A stretch of DNA of 64,000 nucleotides from Lachancea dasiensis. Taxonomy: Eukaryota > Ascomycota > Saccharomycetes > Saccharomycetales > Saccharomycetaceae. The notes under the pieces were generated by a model. That model saw only the letters and a program-made list of their open reading frames with translations, was not told where the DNA came from and ran no database searches. The stretch is from assembly GCA_900074725.1 (NCBI GenBank), contig LT598457.1:496001-560000 (forward strand), in the 5' to 3' direction. Position 1 is the stretch's first letter, and the number at the start of each line of letters is the position of its first letter. The position numbers were made by a program, and so were the translations under genes. Positions 10,521 to 21,589 of this stretch are shown piece by piece.

Positions 10521-12029
10521 ATGTCCACCAAAGTTGCACCAACGGTCCAGGTGGCCGAAACAGATCGTAAGGGAAGTACTTCGGAAGGTCTCAGCTCGTA
10601 CAATGAAGAGTATCTGGTTGGCGAGCAAGAGGAAATTTTTGACAGCTCCCTTGAGAAGAGCATCTGCTGGAAATTTGATTTGAGAATTTTGCCTATGATC
10701 GCGATAATGTATCTATTCAACGCTTTAGACAAAGGAAACATTTCGAATGCAAAAACGGACCACATCGATAAGGATTTGGGAATTGTAGGTCAGCAATGGA
10801 ATAACATGCTGTCCATTTTTTATATCCCCTTTGTGCTTTTCGCCTTTCCACTTTCGTTGGTTATTAGGAAATACAACGCTGCCAATGTCATCCCGATGCT
10901 GATGTTCACGTTTGGATCGATCTCACTGTTGAGTGCCACAGTTTTTAACTACGGCTCCCTTATGGCAGCCAGATGGTTCCTTGGAATTTGTGAATCTGCC
11001 TTCTTGCCCGGGATAATCTATTATCTCAGTACTTTCTACCGTCGTCACGAACTGGCTAGCAGGCTCTCCATATTTTATGCGGCTGCCAATGTTGCAAATG
11101 CATTTTCGGGCTTGTTAGCCTTTGGTGTCTTTCAAATCAAGCATAGCAAGTTAAAGGGATGGCAAATATTATTTTTGATCGAAGGTGCCGCCACCGTCCT
11201 GTTTGCGATCGTGGCCTTTATGTATCTGCCAAGAAGTCCCGCCAGCTCCAAGTTTTTAAGTCAACGGGAGAAAGATTGTGCAAGATGGAGAATTGAAACA
11301 GACTCTTCGGCAAAGGCCACCCAAGGTGTCTCGTTAATGGATGCTGTAAGGGTTTTCAAGCATCCTATTGCAATTGCTTGGATGCTACAAGAAATCATCA
11401 TTGGCGTGCCGCTAAATTCGATCAACAATTGGTTCCCTCAAATTGTTCAATCATTGGGTAAAGGCACTGTGCAGACCAATCTTTACACCGTTGCACCAAA
11501 TATATGGGGAGCGGTAGCGCTTTTGATTCTATCGTTCTCATCAGATTACACTCGCGTCAGATCTGTCTTCATAATGATAGGCGTGGCTGTGACCTTAATC
11601 GGTTTTGTGGTTTTTGGATGTATAGATACGCAGTCCCATTTGGGAGCAGCCTATTTCAGTTGCTTTTTGATGACTACAGGCTCCTCGGTCTCCTCTGTAC
11701 TGACTTCTACCTGGTACAACAATAATACACCGAACGAGAATCGCCGGGTGGTGCTATCTGCGGTAGGGGTGCCACTAGCGAACGCTGCTGGACTAATTTC
11801 CACCAATATATTCAGAGAAAAGGACGCTCCAAAGTATTTGCCAGCTCTCGGCATCACTGCTGGTTTCGGTGGTGCCGCGATACTTTTGATCGCTGGTATA
11901 CTCTGCTATATGATTTTCGATAACCGTCGTAGGAATAAGACACAAGGAGTTCAATTGACCTACAAGGACGTTCCAACATCGGAGTTGGCGGACGGTCCCG
12001 AAAATCCTAACTACAGATGGATGTACTAA
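10521..12029 (+). CDS. MFS transporter of the Dal5/Tna1 (anion:cation symporter) family (cluster gene 4)
   Basis: This 502-residue major-facilitator protein has about twelve membrane segments and cytosolic tails. The first helix block is LRILPMIAIMYLFNALDKGNIS; the family signature RWFLGICESAFLPGIIYYLSTFYRR follows helix 4; and the tail ends NPNYRWMY, like the (D/N)P.FRY ending of Tna1 and its relatives. The family imports organic anions such as allantoate, ureidosuccinate, nicotinate and some amino acids or dipeptides. The substrate here is not predictable from sequence; in this cluster a D-amino acid or derivative is the natural guess. The true ATG is at 10521, just inside a longer frame that begins with TTG. 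It shares a promoter with the regulator. Confidence 0.9.
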   Translation: MSTKVAPTVQVAETDRKGSTSEGLSSYNEEYLVGEQEEIFDSSLEKSICWKFDLRILPMIAIMYLFNALDKGNISNAKTDHIDKDLGIVGQQWNNMLSIFYIPFVLFAFPLSLVIRKYNAANVIPMLMFTFGSISLLSATVFNYGSLMAARWFLGICESAFLPGIIYYLSTFYRRHELASRLSIFYAAANVANAFSGLLAFGVFQIKHSKLKGWQILFLIEGAATVLFAIVAFMYLPRSPASSKFLSQREKDCARWRIETDSSAKATQGVSLMDAVRVFKHPIAIAWMLQEIIIGVPLNSINNWFPQIVQSLGKGTVQTNLYTVAPNIWGAVALLILSFSSDYTRVRSVFIMIGVAVTLIGFVVFGCIDTQSHLGAAYFSCFLMTTGSSVSSVLTSTWYNNNTPNENRRVVLSAVGVPLANAAGLISTNIFREKDAPKYLPALGITAGFGGAAILLIAGILCYMIFDNRRRNKTQGVQLTYKDVPTSELADGPENPNYRWMY

Positions 12030-12230
12030 TTTAGTTTTTTGCTTATATACATGTTAAACTTTCTATGATTTTCATTGTGATTCAACTAGTTTGTACCGAC
12101 AAGTTGTTGTTCTGGCAGTTGCTTGGCGGTAGGCATATCTATCATAAAAAATGTCTGGATAGGCTAGTGAAAAACGAGACATTGTTGTTTAGGATGTTTT
12201 TGGTGGAGACCTTATGTATCGATTACATGC

Positions 12231-12611
12231 TTAACTAGAGGTGGCAACAGCTTCCAGTTCATATTTTATAGCCGCGTCCATGAAGGCCACGATGACACAG
12301 CTACGTGCAGGCTTTCCGGGGAAATATTCCCCATATATCTTATTGACAATTTGAGAGTATTCAGCGTGAGAAAGGAACATCGTTACTTTGAAAACTTTAT
12401 CCAAGGAAGAACCAGCAGCAACGAGTACTTTTTCCAAGTTTTTGATCGCCAAATGCACTTGATCCTCAATCTTATCGGGGGTTTCACCTGTGCTGTAGTC
12501 AGATCCAATTATTCCTGAGGTAAATACGTGGCCGTTACTGACAAACGCCGGCGACAAGGTTGGGTGTTCCTTCCCGTCGATGGACTTCCATGTAATCTTT
12601 TCTGCTGTCAT
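12231..12611 (-). CDS. RidA/YjgF-family enamine/imine deaminase (cluster gene 5)
   Basis: This 126-residue protein matches RidA (YjgF/UK114) in length and motifs: FTSGIIG near residue 30, the central DQVHLAIKNLEKVL helix, Arg103 in PARSCV, and the C-terminal IKYELEAVA with the acidic residue used for catalysis. RidA proteins hydrolyse 2-aminoacrylate and related imines that leak from PLP-dependent dehydratases, preventing damage to other PLP enzymes. No mitochondrial leader is seen, so it is closer to a cytosolic Hmf1-type than to Mmf1, though its sequence is divergent from both. Placed beside a D-serine dehydratase-like gene and under the same GGTGGGGG motif, it most likely serves that pathway. 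The start is the ATG at 12611; the frame upstream has a TTG. Confidence 0.87.
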   Translation of the reverse strand: MTAEKITWKSIDGKEHPTLSPAFVSNGHVFTSGIIGSDYSTGETPDKIEDQVHLAIKNLEKVLVAAGSSLDKVFKVTMFLSHAEYSQIVNKIYGEYFPGKPARSCVIVAFMDAAIKYELEAVATSS

Positions 12612-13895
12612 TGGTGCCAATTGTAAGTTTATGTCTGATTTAAGAAAATCTCACGATCAACTTCAGGGGAGAAAAGTATGTGCATACCTCCGACCCTCGA
12701 AGTAGTCGAGTCTTATATTGTGGATTAGGATACGCCATTTTACCTGTAGTCAAGTCTGTCACAGAACATGAAAGATAGTGTTGGTGGGGGGAGTAATTTT
12801 TAAGATGGGTTTACCATAATGTTTGGTGGGGGACTGATAAATTCGACAATATGCGCCTTATCTATCAAGACCATACTCGATAATGTGAGAAATAAGCGAT
12901 TTCAAAAATCAGTTGTTTTAGCCTCTCGTGTTCCTAAACGGTCTCATGCTTTTCTCGGTTCCTGATACTCACGCTTGATCTATAAGAAGCACGGGTTCAC
13001 CGGAACTATGAAAGGTACAGGTTCTAATTCCTAACGGTAAAGCCAAATCATATGGAAGCTTGGGTAGGCAATGAGCGGGTAGTAGTCTGCACAAAGTTTC
13101 TTTATTAACGGATGAAAATAAAAAGGTAAGGATACATGTGGTTCAATATTGGACTTGTCTTGTTAAATGGTATTCTCGCGACATTTCTTTATCGGCGAGC
13201 TCTTATTCAGATGCGTGTTTACCTCGAATGTTGAAAGAACGCAGTATACGATGATGCTAAATAAACCAAAAGCCGTCTGCCGGAAGCAAAACATCAATAT
13301 GGAAGGATTAACAAGCAACGACTGTCGGTAACGACTTGATCCATCTTTTGGACCTAATTATAACCTGCTGTGAACAACCCACTTTGGCCATTAGACCACT
13401 CGAATGTTCCTTCAAGGTGTCAATCTTTCTTCCCATTCTCGCTATGTGTAAGGTTTCCTATTAGTCGCACAAGCTAGAGCTGTTTTTGGAAGGCTGTATG
13501 CAGCGAAAGACCACGTCCAATCGGGTACTCTGCATTGTGCATCGAAAATGTTCACCGCACCACGAAGTGCCTCGATCAGTCACCACACCTTAAAATCAAT
13601 GATAAAATATGTTCAATATTCATCAGACGCTTTCTTAATCCAGTGGCAGGCTACCCATATTTCTAATTATGCCATCGTTTCGATAAGGTCTAGACATGAT
13701 GCTTCGCTCTGTTTAACAAGAAGCTATCAGGACATTTCGACTGATGGAAGTAAAGTGTGGTCGCAACATATCTTGACTCATGCTATACCATCAGAACCTC
13801 ATGGGCACTTGGTACCGTTTTGTGGCCTCTTAACCGGGGTCGGCATTAGGACCATTCTACTTATGCAACAGTGCAACTATACTGTCAACAATCCA
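12612..13895. promoter_or_regulatory. RidA promoter with paired GGTGGGGG sites, then gene-free DNA
   Basis: Upstream of the RidA-like gene are GGTGGGGGG at 12783-12791 and GGTGGGGG at 12825-12832, followed by GATAAA at 12836 and CTTATC at 12857-12862. A TATA-like stretch lies near 12710-12720. From about 12900 to 13895 I see no gene, only short chance frames; the plus-strand frame at 13548-13937 runs into the tRNA and has no coding character I can support. Confidence 0.55.
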
Positions 13896-13968
13896 GGGCT
13901 AGTGGCGCAGTTGGTAGCGCGTTCGCTTTGCATGTGAAAGGTCATCGGTTCAAATCCGGTCTAGTCCA
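13896..13968 (+). tRNA. tRNA-Ala (anticodon UGC), second identical copy
   Basis: It is identical base for base to the tRNA at 593-665 but on the plus strand. It has the same acceptor stem with G3:U70, anticodon TGC, discriminator A, and a TTTTT run shortly after the 3' end. The two copies bracket the lineage-specific gene cluster as an inverted pair about 13 kb apart. Confidence 0.97.
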
Positions 13969-14317
13969 TAATTTTTGCACATGTATTTAATTTTACTAGC
14001 TGGTAGTTGCTGCGGAAGTGCATCACCGAGAGTTGACAGGGCTACGGTGGCCTTTACTCGAGGAAGGCGATTGTGGCCGAACATCGATAAGATTCGGCAA
14101 ACACGATAAGCGCTAATTGAATGTGATAAAATGGGTTTCACACTTTTTACTTATCCAATGGTTTTCCTCTTACCAGTACGATCAGATAAGGACATCACAT
14201 CATGTGCTCCCGTGTGGACGACAATTACTGATATATAAAGAGGGGAGGTTAAGAGTACGCTGTATCCAGCTTACCTATTTCACTTCACTAAGCTCATCAA
14301 TCATATAAACAACATCT
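13969..14317 (+). promoter_or_regulatory. Promoter region of the YMR226C-like dehydrogenase
   Basis: A TATA box (TATATAA) is at 14232-14238, about 80 bp before the ATG, with an AGGGG stress-response-type element right after it at 14241-14245. There is no GGTGGGGG motif here, so this gene does not look like a member of the neighbouring cluster. Confidence 0.5.
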
Positions 14318-15124
14318 ATGTCTCAAGGTAGAAAGGCCGCGGAAAGACTTGCCGGCAAAACCATTTTCATTACTGGTGCATCTGCCGGTATTGGACAAGC
14401 CACAGCGCTGGAATATTTAGAAGCTTCTAACGGTAACGTTAAACTTATCCTAGCAGCGAGGAGATTGGACAAACTACAAGAAATTGAAGCGCAGATCCTT
14501 AAGGATTACCCAAAAGCGCAGGTTTTCATCGGTACACTGGACGTAACGGAAACAGATACAATTCAACCCTTTATAGACAATCTTCCCCAGGACTTTAAGG
14601 ACATCGATATTCTTATCAACAACGCCGGGAAGGCATTGGGATCGGACACTGTGGGGTCAATCGATACCAAAGATATTGCTGGTATGATGGACACGAACGT
14701 TTTGGGGTTGATCAATGTGACTCAAGCGGTACTGCCCATTTTCAAAGCCAAGAATGCTGGTGACATCGTGAACCTAGGCTCGGTTGCTGGAAGGGAGGCT
14801 TATCCGACGGGAGCCATCTACTGTGCTACAAAGCATGCTGTTAGAGCTTTCACGCAAAGTTTGCGCAAAGAATTGGTAAACACCAACATTAGGGTCATAG
14901 AGGTTGCCCCTGGTAATGTTCAAACTGAATTTTCACTGGTCAGGTATAAAGGCGACTCGGATCGTGCAAGCAAAGTTTATCAAGGTACTGAACCACTATA
15001 CGCTGACGACATTGCAGACTTGATCGTATACTCGACCTCTAGAAAGCAAAATACTGTTATTGCCGATGTTTTAGTTTTTGCGTCCAACCAGGCTTCCCCC
15101 TACCATATATACCGTCAAGAGTAG
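14318..15124 (+). CDS. YMR226C: NADP-dependent short-chain dehydrogenase (3-hydroxy acid/serine), YMR226C ortholog
   Basis: This 268-residue classical SDR is very close to S. cerevisiae YMR226C (267 residues). The N-terminus [12 protein letters not shown] is shared, the cofactor motif is TGASAGIG near residue 20, NNAG lies near 111, and the catalytic Ser-Tyr-Lys set is in LGSVAG and YCATKHA. The yeast enzyme oxidises L- and D-serine, L-allo-threonine and 3-hydroxyisobutyrate with NADP+ in the cytosol and nucleus. The gene starts the syntenic block that continues with SNF2, TAF7 and MTF1. Its known action on D-serine is notable beside the D-serine dehydratase-like cluster, but it is an old resident of this place rather than a cluster member. 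Confidence 0.95.
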   Translation: MSQGRKAAERLAGKTIFITGASAGIGQATALEYLEASNGNVKLILAARRLDKLQEIEAQILKDYPKAQVFIGTLDVTETDTIQPFIDNLPQDFKDIDILINNAGKALGSDTVGSIDTKDIAGMMDTNVLGLINVTQAVLPIFKAKNAGDIVNLGSVAGREAYPTGAIYCATKHAVRAFTQSLRKELVNTNIRVIEVAPGNVQTEFSLVRYKGDSDRASKVYQGTEPLYADDIADLIVYSTSRKQNTVIADVLVFASNQASPYHIYRQE

Positions 15125-16553
15125 AATGTGTAGTGTATGAAAGTTACGAAAAAGTACATGCAATCATATCAAACTGCTCAAGCCGGCTAATGAGCCGCGT
15201 TTATATATGATTCTATGGAGGTGCCACTTCCTGATGACTCATTCTTTATGATTCGGGGTACATCTGCCTTTCACTATTCGTTCCGTCTACACGAAGCGAG
15301 TAATTCTGATATATCTGTCCATAAGAATCCTTGGTGAGCCTTACTCAAATAGTCGTTAATGCCTTCCCTATCTGCGACCGACATAATGCTATGGTTTATA
15401 TTTATCGACCTGACCTAGTAGAGCAGTCTAGGGCGCTGCTGCCAGTGCTCGTGCCACCAAGCACAACACTTCCCCACGGACCTACCGAGCAATTGCGAGT
15501 TGGCCTAATAACCGAGCCATTCGAAAGTATGTTATGCTATATGATTCTGAGGGCCGTTCTCGCCATTGTTCCAGTCTTATTATACCACTCCTTACAAATC
15601 CCCTCCTCCGAAACGCATGCCGCTTGACGATTGTAAATCTTTAAATGATTTTTCTCAGCTTGATACTTCTCAACTGGGCCATAATTGTGCATATCTTCTC
15701 ATATAAAGGCTTGAGCTTTCAGAATTATTGCAGTTTCTTCCACAGCTATTATGACACAAAGATTGCGGCAACCTCGCCAACAAGGTCAAGGGTAGCGGTA
15801 TATTCTGACCAATTGGCCTTGACATACCGTATAGTTAGGGTACAACTGCTTGACGCAGTATTAAGACTGCGCATCAACCTCTTACTAAGATGGTGCACGC
15901 CGGCAGTTCCATGTGAAGATCCAATGTATAACTCGAAGCGAGTTTCCTTAAAATGAGAACCTGCCGCGGTTCTAGCAATTGTGTTGGTGCAAGAAGTGAT
16001 CCATATGCACTTAACTGATGCGTTATTTGCGCTCACTCGACTGAATTTACCAGCACGGCCATTGAGCGCTCTTGGAGGTGACAGAGAATCGACTTTCTCT
16101 TTCAATTGACAAAATCCACTGACGCGAATGCCCAAAGTCGAACGAAAAGTCACACCAAAAATTCGCGTTCTTCTTGCACTGCTATCTCTCTTCGATAATC
16201 GCTTGTCGCAATATTTCTAATTGAATTTCCCCTACTTCTTCAAAGGAAATCGATGCCTTCACCAACCAGCTGCTTTGGTTATTGGTCAAAGTTCTTCCGC
16301 CTCAGTGTGTAGGGCTTAGCTCTTGCTACAAGGTAGACCCACTGTAACGATTGTGACCAATCCGCAGCATCTTAGCGTCTCAGAGGAAATTGAGAGCTCG
16401 CGCCATGTGGTATAGTTCACCAACCAAAGCAACAGCTAGGTTAGAGTGGGATTATGTAGAAGTCCGGTTTGGTCATCTTACTCTCGTATCTAAACCAAAG
16501 TCGTTTGTTGAAGGAGTATCATCACGGTACATCGAAAGGCAAAAATTTAAAGT
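15125..16553. other. Intergenic region with no gene recognised
   Basis: Between the dehydrogenase and the tRNA-Thr I find only short frames on both strands (up to about 134 codons at 15749-16153, minus strand) without convincing protein character. No tRNA or snoRNA was found here. Confidence 0.5.
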
Positions 16554-16626
16554 TGCTTCCAACCAGATTTGAACTGATGATCTCCACATTACTAGTGTGG
16601 CGCCTTACCAACTTGGCCATAGAAGC
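16554..16626 (-). tRNA. tRNA-Thr (anticodon AGU)
   Basis: The minus strand gives a 73-base tRNA starting GCTTCTATGGCCAAGTTGG. The anticodon stem-loop is CCACA-CTAGTAA-TGTGG with anticodon AGT, and the acceptor stem ends GGAAGC plus A. It is nearly identical to the S. cerevisiae tRNA-Thr(AGU) as I remember it. There is no intron. The stretch 16627-17020 between it and the gene behind it shows nothing further. Confidence 0.96.
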
Positions 16627-17020
16627 TTTCTCGAAACCTCTATCACTGTCAAAGTATTACGATGAATTTGTCCAGTCACGCGAACCTGGCTTACTTGACT
16701 AAAGCTTGAGCTAGGGTTTGAATGATACTTGGTAGCCAACCAGTAGAAGCCTTAGTCCCCATCTTCCATTTATTTTTATACGCATTCTTGCTACATGTTT
16801 TTATCTCGGGCCCTATTTTATATGTTTTATTTTACCTCGCACTGACTGCAAGGTGAGGAACGTTATATCAATGCAGAGCTTTTATTGAAACAGATGGCAG
16901 CGTCATTTTTATGAAAACGCTATCGCTCTGGATTTCATTGGTCAATAGTTTACCTTGAAGATTGTCGTTTCATTGATGTTGGCAATATTACGTCGTACTA
17001 CTTAGACCATTATTCACACA

Positions 17021-20000
17021 TTATGTAGATGCCGGTGTGACATCCTTAACCGGCCCCACATTCAAAGGAACTAAGGGCTGGGTGGCATACTCCTTATCAA
17101 AATTCGAAAAATCTACGTCCTCTTCTTGTCCAGACATCTCTTTGTACTTCTCTATTATCGCTTTTTCCAACTCAATTGAATCGAGGTATATTAAGGAGTC
17201 TTCAGTATTGTAGATGCGCGCGTTGGAAAAGATTAGGTGAAAGTCTTCCACAGCATCCTTAAGAGTATCATATGCCCTAGTATCGATGTGGACGGTGATA
17301 TTTTCAAAAGCAACCGGGAATTTAATTAATTTGTAATAATCTGGGTAGAGTTTTTTGGACGGTTTCACCAAGAAAATGTCTGCCAAACGCCGCTCATCTT
17401 CATCCTCATACCTCACTGCGTAGTCAAATAATTCCTTCGCTTTCTGAGCCACTTTTACTCTTTCTTCCAAAGAGTTCACTAGCTTTGACGTGTCTCGAAT
17501 AAATTGTCTGCCTGTCCTCTTATCACTGGTCCTTACAGTGCGGACACGACTGCGTGCCTTATCCTTAGCAGGTCCATACGACTTGATAGACTTTTGCCCA
17601 ATAGTGGCAACTGAGTCATGTTTACCCTCTAGTTCTTCTTTGACCTCTGCTTCAGACTCAAAGCTCACGTCTGCTGGTTCCTCAGTTTCAAGTTTAACTC
17701 TTTTATTCCTGTTCTCGCTCTCACTTGAGCTACGTTTTCTAGGCCGGCGTTCATCTTCGTCCTCGCCTTCGCTATCTTCATGGTCACTCACTTCAAATTG
17801 CTTTAACCATTGTTCCTCACTGATTTCGTCATCATATTGGGCACTCCGCCTTTCTCGAGAACCTCTACCGCCTGCTGTAAGCTCTTCGTTCTTCTTCTTT
17901 TCCAATTCCGCCTCAATATCTTGATGATATATGTTAGGAAGTTCTGCAGTCGCCATCAAAGTGGAAGTTATACCATTCTCTAAATGTCTCCTACTGCGTT
18001 CGTCATCAATGTCCGCGAAAATCTTGATTTCATCTTCATTCCTAGCTAAAATCTCATTGAGCTCATTATCATCAATCTGCTCATCTTCCTCCAGTCCTAA
18101 TTCGCGCTTTTTCTTTTGTTCCTCTTCTGCTTCTAAGAGAGACCGCAACAGTGCTTCCTGCTCTTCAGATGTGGACTTGTTGTCGAACTTACCGGCTTGA
18201 ATAACTTTCCCATCAATATCAAGCTTCTTGTGAGCACGGTCAAGGATGACTTCTTCGACGGAGTTTTCTGTAATAAGCCTCAATATGCGGACCTCGTTTT
18301 TCTGCCCAATTCTATGGGCCCGATCCTGAGCCTGCAGATCTTGATGGGGATTCCAATCTGTATCAAAAATGATAACGGTATCTGCCGTTTGTAAATTAAG
18401 TCCGAGCCCTCCCGCTCTTGTCGAAAGCAGAAAACAAAAGTACTCTGAATTCGGACTATTGAAAAGTCGAAGAAGTGTCGTACGATCATCAGACTTGGTA
18501 TGCCCATCCAAGCGCAGATACTTCAGTCCCATCAGTCTCAAAAAGTCCTCCATGATGTCCATAATTTGTGTCATTTGAAAGAAAATTAAGATACGATGCC
18601 CAGTTGCTTTAAATTTAGGGAGAATTCTTTCGAGTAGCTCAAATTTACCGGCAACACGCCAGATATTTGCGTTTGTTTCCCTCGATGGATTGATTTGGTC
18701 TTCCACCTCTTCGAACACGAATGGATGGTTACAGATCTTTTTGAGTTGCATAATTTGGTTATTGAAACCGCGCATTCCAACCATTTTGTTGTTAGAAGTT
18801 ATATCGCCTGCAAATAACCGACGATGCTTCAGCATGAGTTCATAGAGCTTCTGCTGCAATCCACTCATTTTACATTTCAGCACCTTTTCCACTTTGTCAG
18901 GTAGTTCCTTTTCTACGTCTTTTTTCAAACGGCGCAATAAAAAAGGTCTCAAAACCTTATGCAGTCTTCGAATAACAAGCAAAGTTTCTTCCTCACTAAG
19001 AGCAATTTTATCTTGACCACCGGTGTTAGCGAACGGAGTATTGAACCACTCATCAAATGATTTCACAGAATTGAAAATTTTGGGCAGCACGAAATTCAAT
19101 AACGCCCAAAGTTCTGGTAGGTTATTTTGCAAGGGAGTACCCGTCAAGATCAAACGATAGTCAGTATGGTAGTAATTATTAAGGGTGAGCGAAAGTTTGG
19201 ATTGAGCATTTTTCATTCTATGACCTTCGTCGATGATCATATGCACCCACTTGATTTTGGAAAGCAAAGCTCTTTCTTTAATGATATACTCAAATGTTGT
19301 CAAAACCACGTCGAATTGTCCAGACCTGATGATGCTCTGTTTAGACTTTCTCTCATTGGGCGAACCTTTGTAAGCAACTTTTCTCAAGACTGGAGCCCAC
19401 TTATCAAACTCCGAATCCCAATTTGTCAGTGTCGAGAGTGGGACGATCACTAGAGATGGCCCACGCACATTCTTCATCTCGTATAAGTACGTTAGCAGTG
19501 ATATTGTTTGAATCGTCTTACCGAGGCCCATTTCGTCAGCCAGAATCCCATTCAAGTGGTTGTTATAAAGGGACACCATCCACTGAAGACCTTTTAATTG
19601 ATATTCCTTCAGGGTTCCACCGATCAAAATCGATGGCTGCACTTTCACTTCTTCCTTGATGCGATGCGCAACATTGTAATAATCAATGTCTTGTCTCTCA
19701 TCTTCATCAGGTACATCTCCAGATGCAGTGGTTGTTGTAGTCATTCTATCATCGCCCTCAGGTTCACCATCAATGTCAATATGCGAGTCAATTTTGTCCT
19801 TTGTGTACTGTTGCTGATCTCGGACGGCCTTCGTTAAGGAGTCTAAAAACGCATTAGTCTGTTTGAGCAAATGGGTAATTCTGGTATCCTTGGTCTGATC
19901 CAACAATTTGATATAAGCTTCTTCGTCATTGGCTTTCAAAGCTTGCAGACGTTGCTTAGCATTTCTTTCCACTCTTTTTTGTTCTTCTTTTTCAATGTTG

Positions 20001-21528
20001 GCGTGAAGAGATATTAGTTTGTGGCCAAATTTTACCCTTTGCGTTCGCCTGCTCAGCCGATTGTTATAGGAGGCCACTGAACTATCTGCCACACGTTTCA
20101 ACTTGGTCAACCGCTCATGTTTCCGGCGTTCGTTTTGCAATAATTCGTGTCTCATGTACAATTCATCAGTGAGCAAAGCATCTTGTAAATTGACTTTTCT
20201 GATCTTTGATAAGAAGTTGGGATGGGTATTGGTCAGCAAGGCTTTTTGATACCATTCAAATTGCAAGACATGTCCTCTCACAGCCTTTTGGAGAGGCAGT
20301 AGTTGAAGGGCATAGTAATCGTAAGTTGCCATTTCTTTAGCTTCCGAATCCATCTTGTCGTTCAAAATGTCAGCCAGACAAGAATCCACGGCAGTGTCAA
20401 TGTCGAGGGCGATCAATGTCTGGTACACTTCCATTGCCGAATGCATGTCTATCCCAGGCGGGAGGGTACCGGGCTTGATAGTGAGAAGGGGATGATTTTT
20501 GGTAGGAAAAAGCTGTTCGTAGTGGATTGGTTCCTCGAGGGGTTTAGGAAGAGAATAGCAGTCTACCATATCAGATGCGTTGATATTAACAATTTTCCCA
20601 ATATCAGGATTCAGTTTCTGGTACTCTTCTAGTGGAATGGGCACTTTTATTTTTGCCTGCTCAGTTGACCCAGCGTTTGTTGCATTAACCCCCCCACTTC
20701 CTTGGCGCTGCGGGATAGTGTTGGTCGATAAGGATCGGCTTCTAGCGCCAGCAGCATTCTCTTCATTAAAGACAGGCGATGCACTAGCTTGCGGAAAGGA
20801 ATTATGTACTACAGCTGGTGTTCCGGAGTTGGAGAGATTTTGCAATGGACGTGGTGGCAATTGCTGAGCCAGGATCTGAGGTTGAGATGACATTTGTGCG
20901 GCAGTTTGGATAGGTGTTTGTGAAGGCGCGGGGTGCTGTGATAAAGGCATTGTTTGTACGACCGGCTCTGCTCTTTGTAGAGGGTTGACGTCTTGATCCA
21001 AGGGCTTAGATTGACCTTGTTGAGCGAGTTGCCGCTTTTTGACGGTCTCGCTCAGTGAAAGTAACATTTGCTTGAAGTTAGGAGGATTATTTAGTGACTT
21101 CTGAACAACGTCCTGTACTTCAGCGGGTACAGGCTGTCGGCTGAGTAGATATCGGAGAGAGGTTATCTGGGCCTTCAGTAATTCCGACTGTTCGGGAGTG
21201 AAGAGGGACTGCACAGGGGCGTCGGCCCCCCCAGCAGCTGAGGAGTTAGCTATAGGCTGTTGCTTCATCATAAAAGATGGTGATGCCTTACCAAGTTGAG
21301 CGCCATTGGTAGTTGCCGAACTGTTGTTTGGGTAGTTAGAATGCTGCTCTTGCTGTAAGGGTTGGGAATCTGGTGACCACTGCGGCCTCTGTAGTTGAGT
21401 TTCATTAGCATGTTGAGGTCCTCGCAGTGGTTGAGCGGCCAAACCACGATGTTGTTCCTCCGGCACCTGAGACTGAACAGGGTTTTGCTGATGGAGCTGC
21501 TCGTCATGCCGTGGCTGTCCCTGTTTCA

Positions 21529-21589
<61 letters not shown>

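Noticed and set aside
15749-16153. Minus-strand frame whose end faintly recalls the C-terminal part of a copia-type polymerase
   Set aside because: The resemblance is a few residues only, with no LTR or other element part nearby; not enough to call a fossil element.
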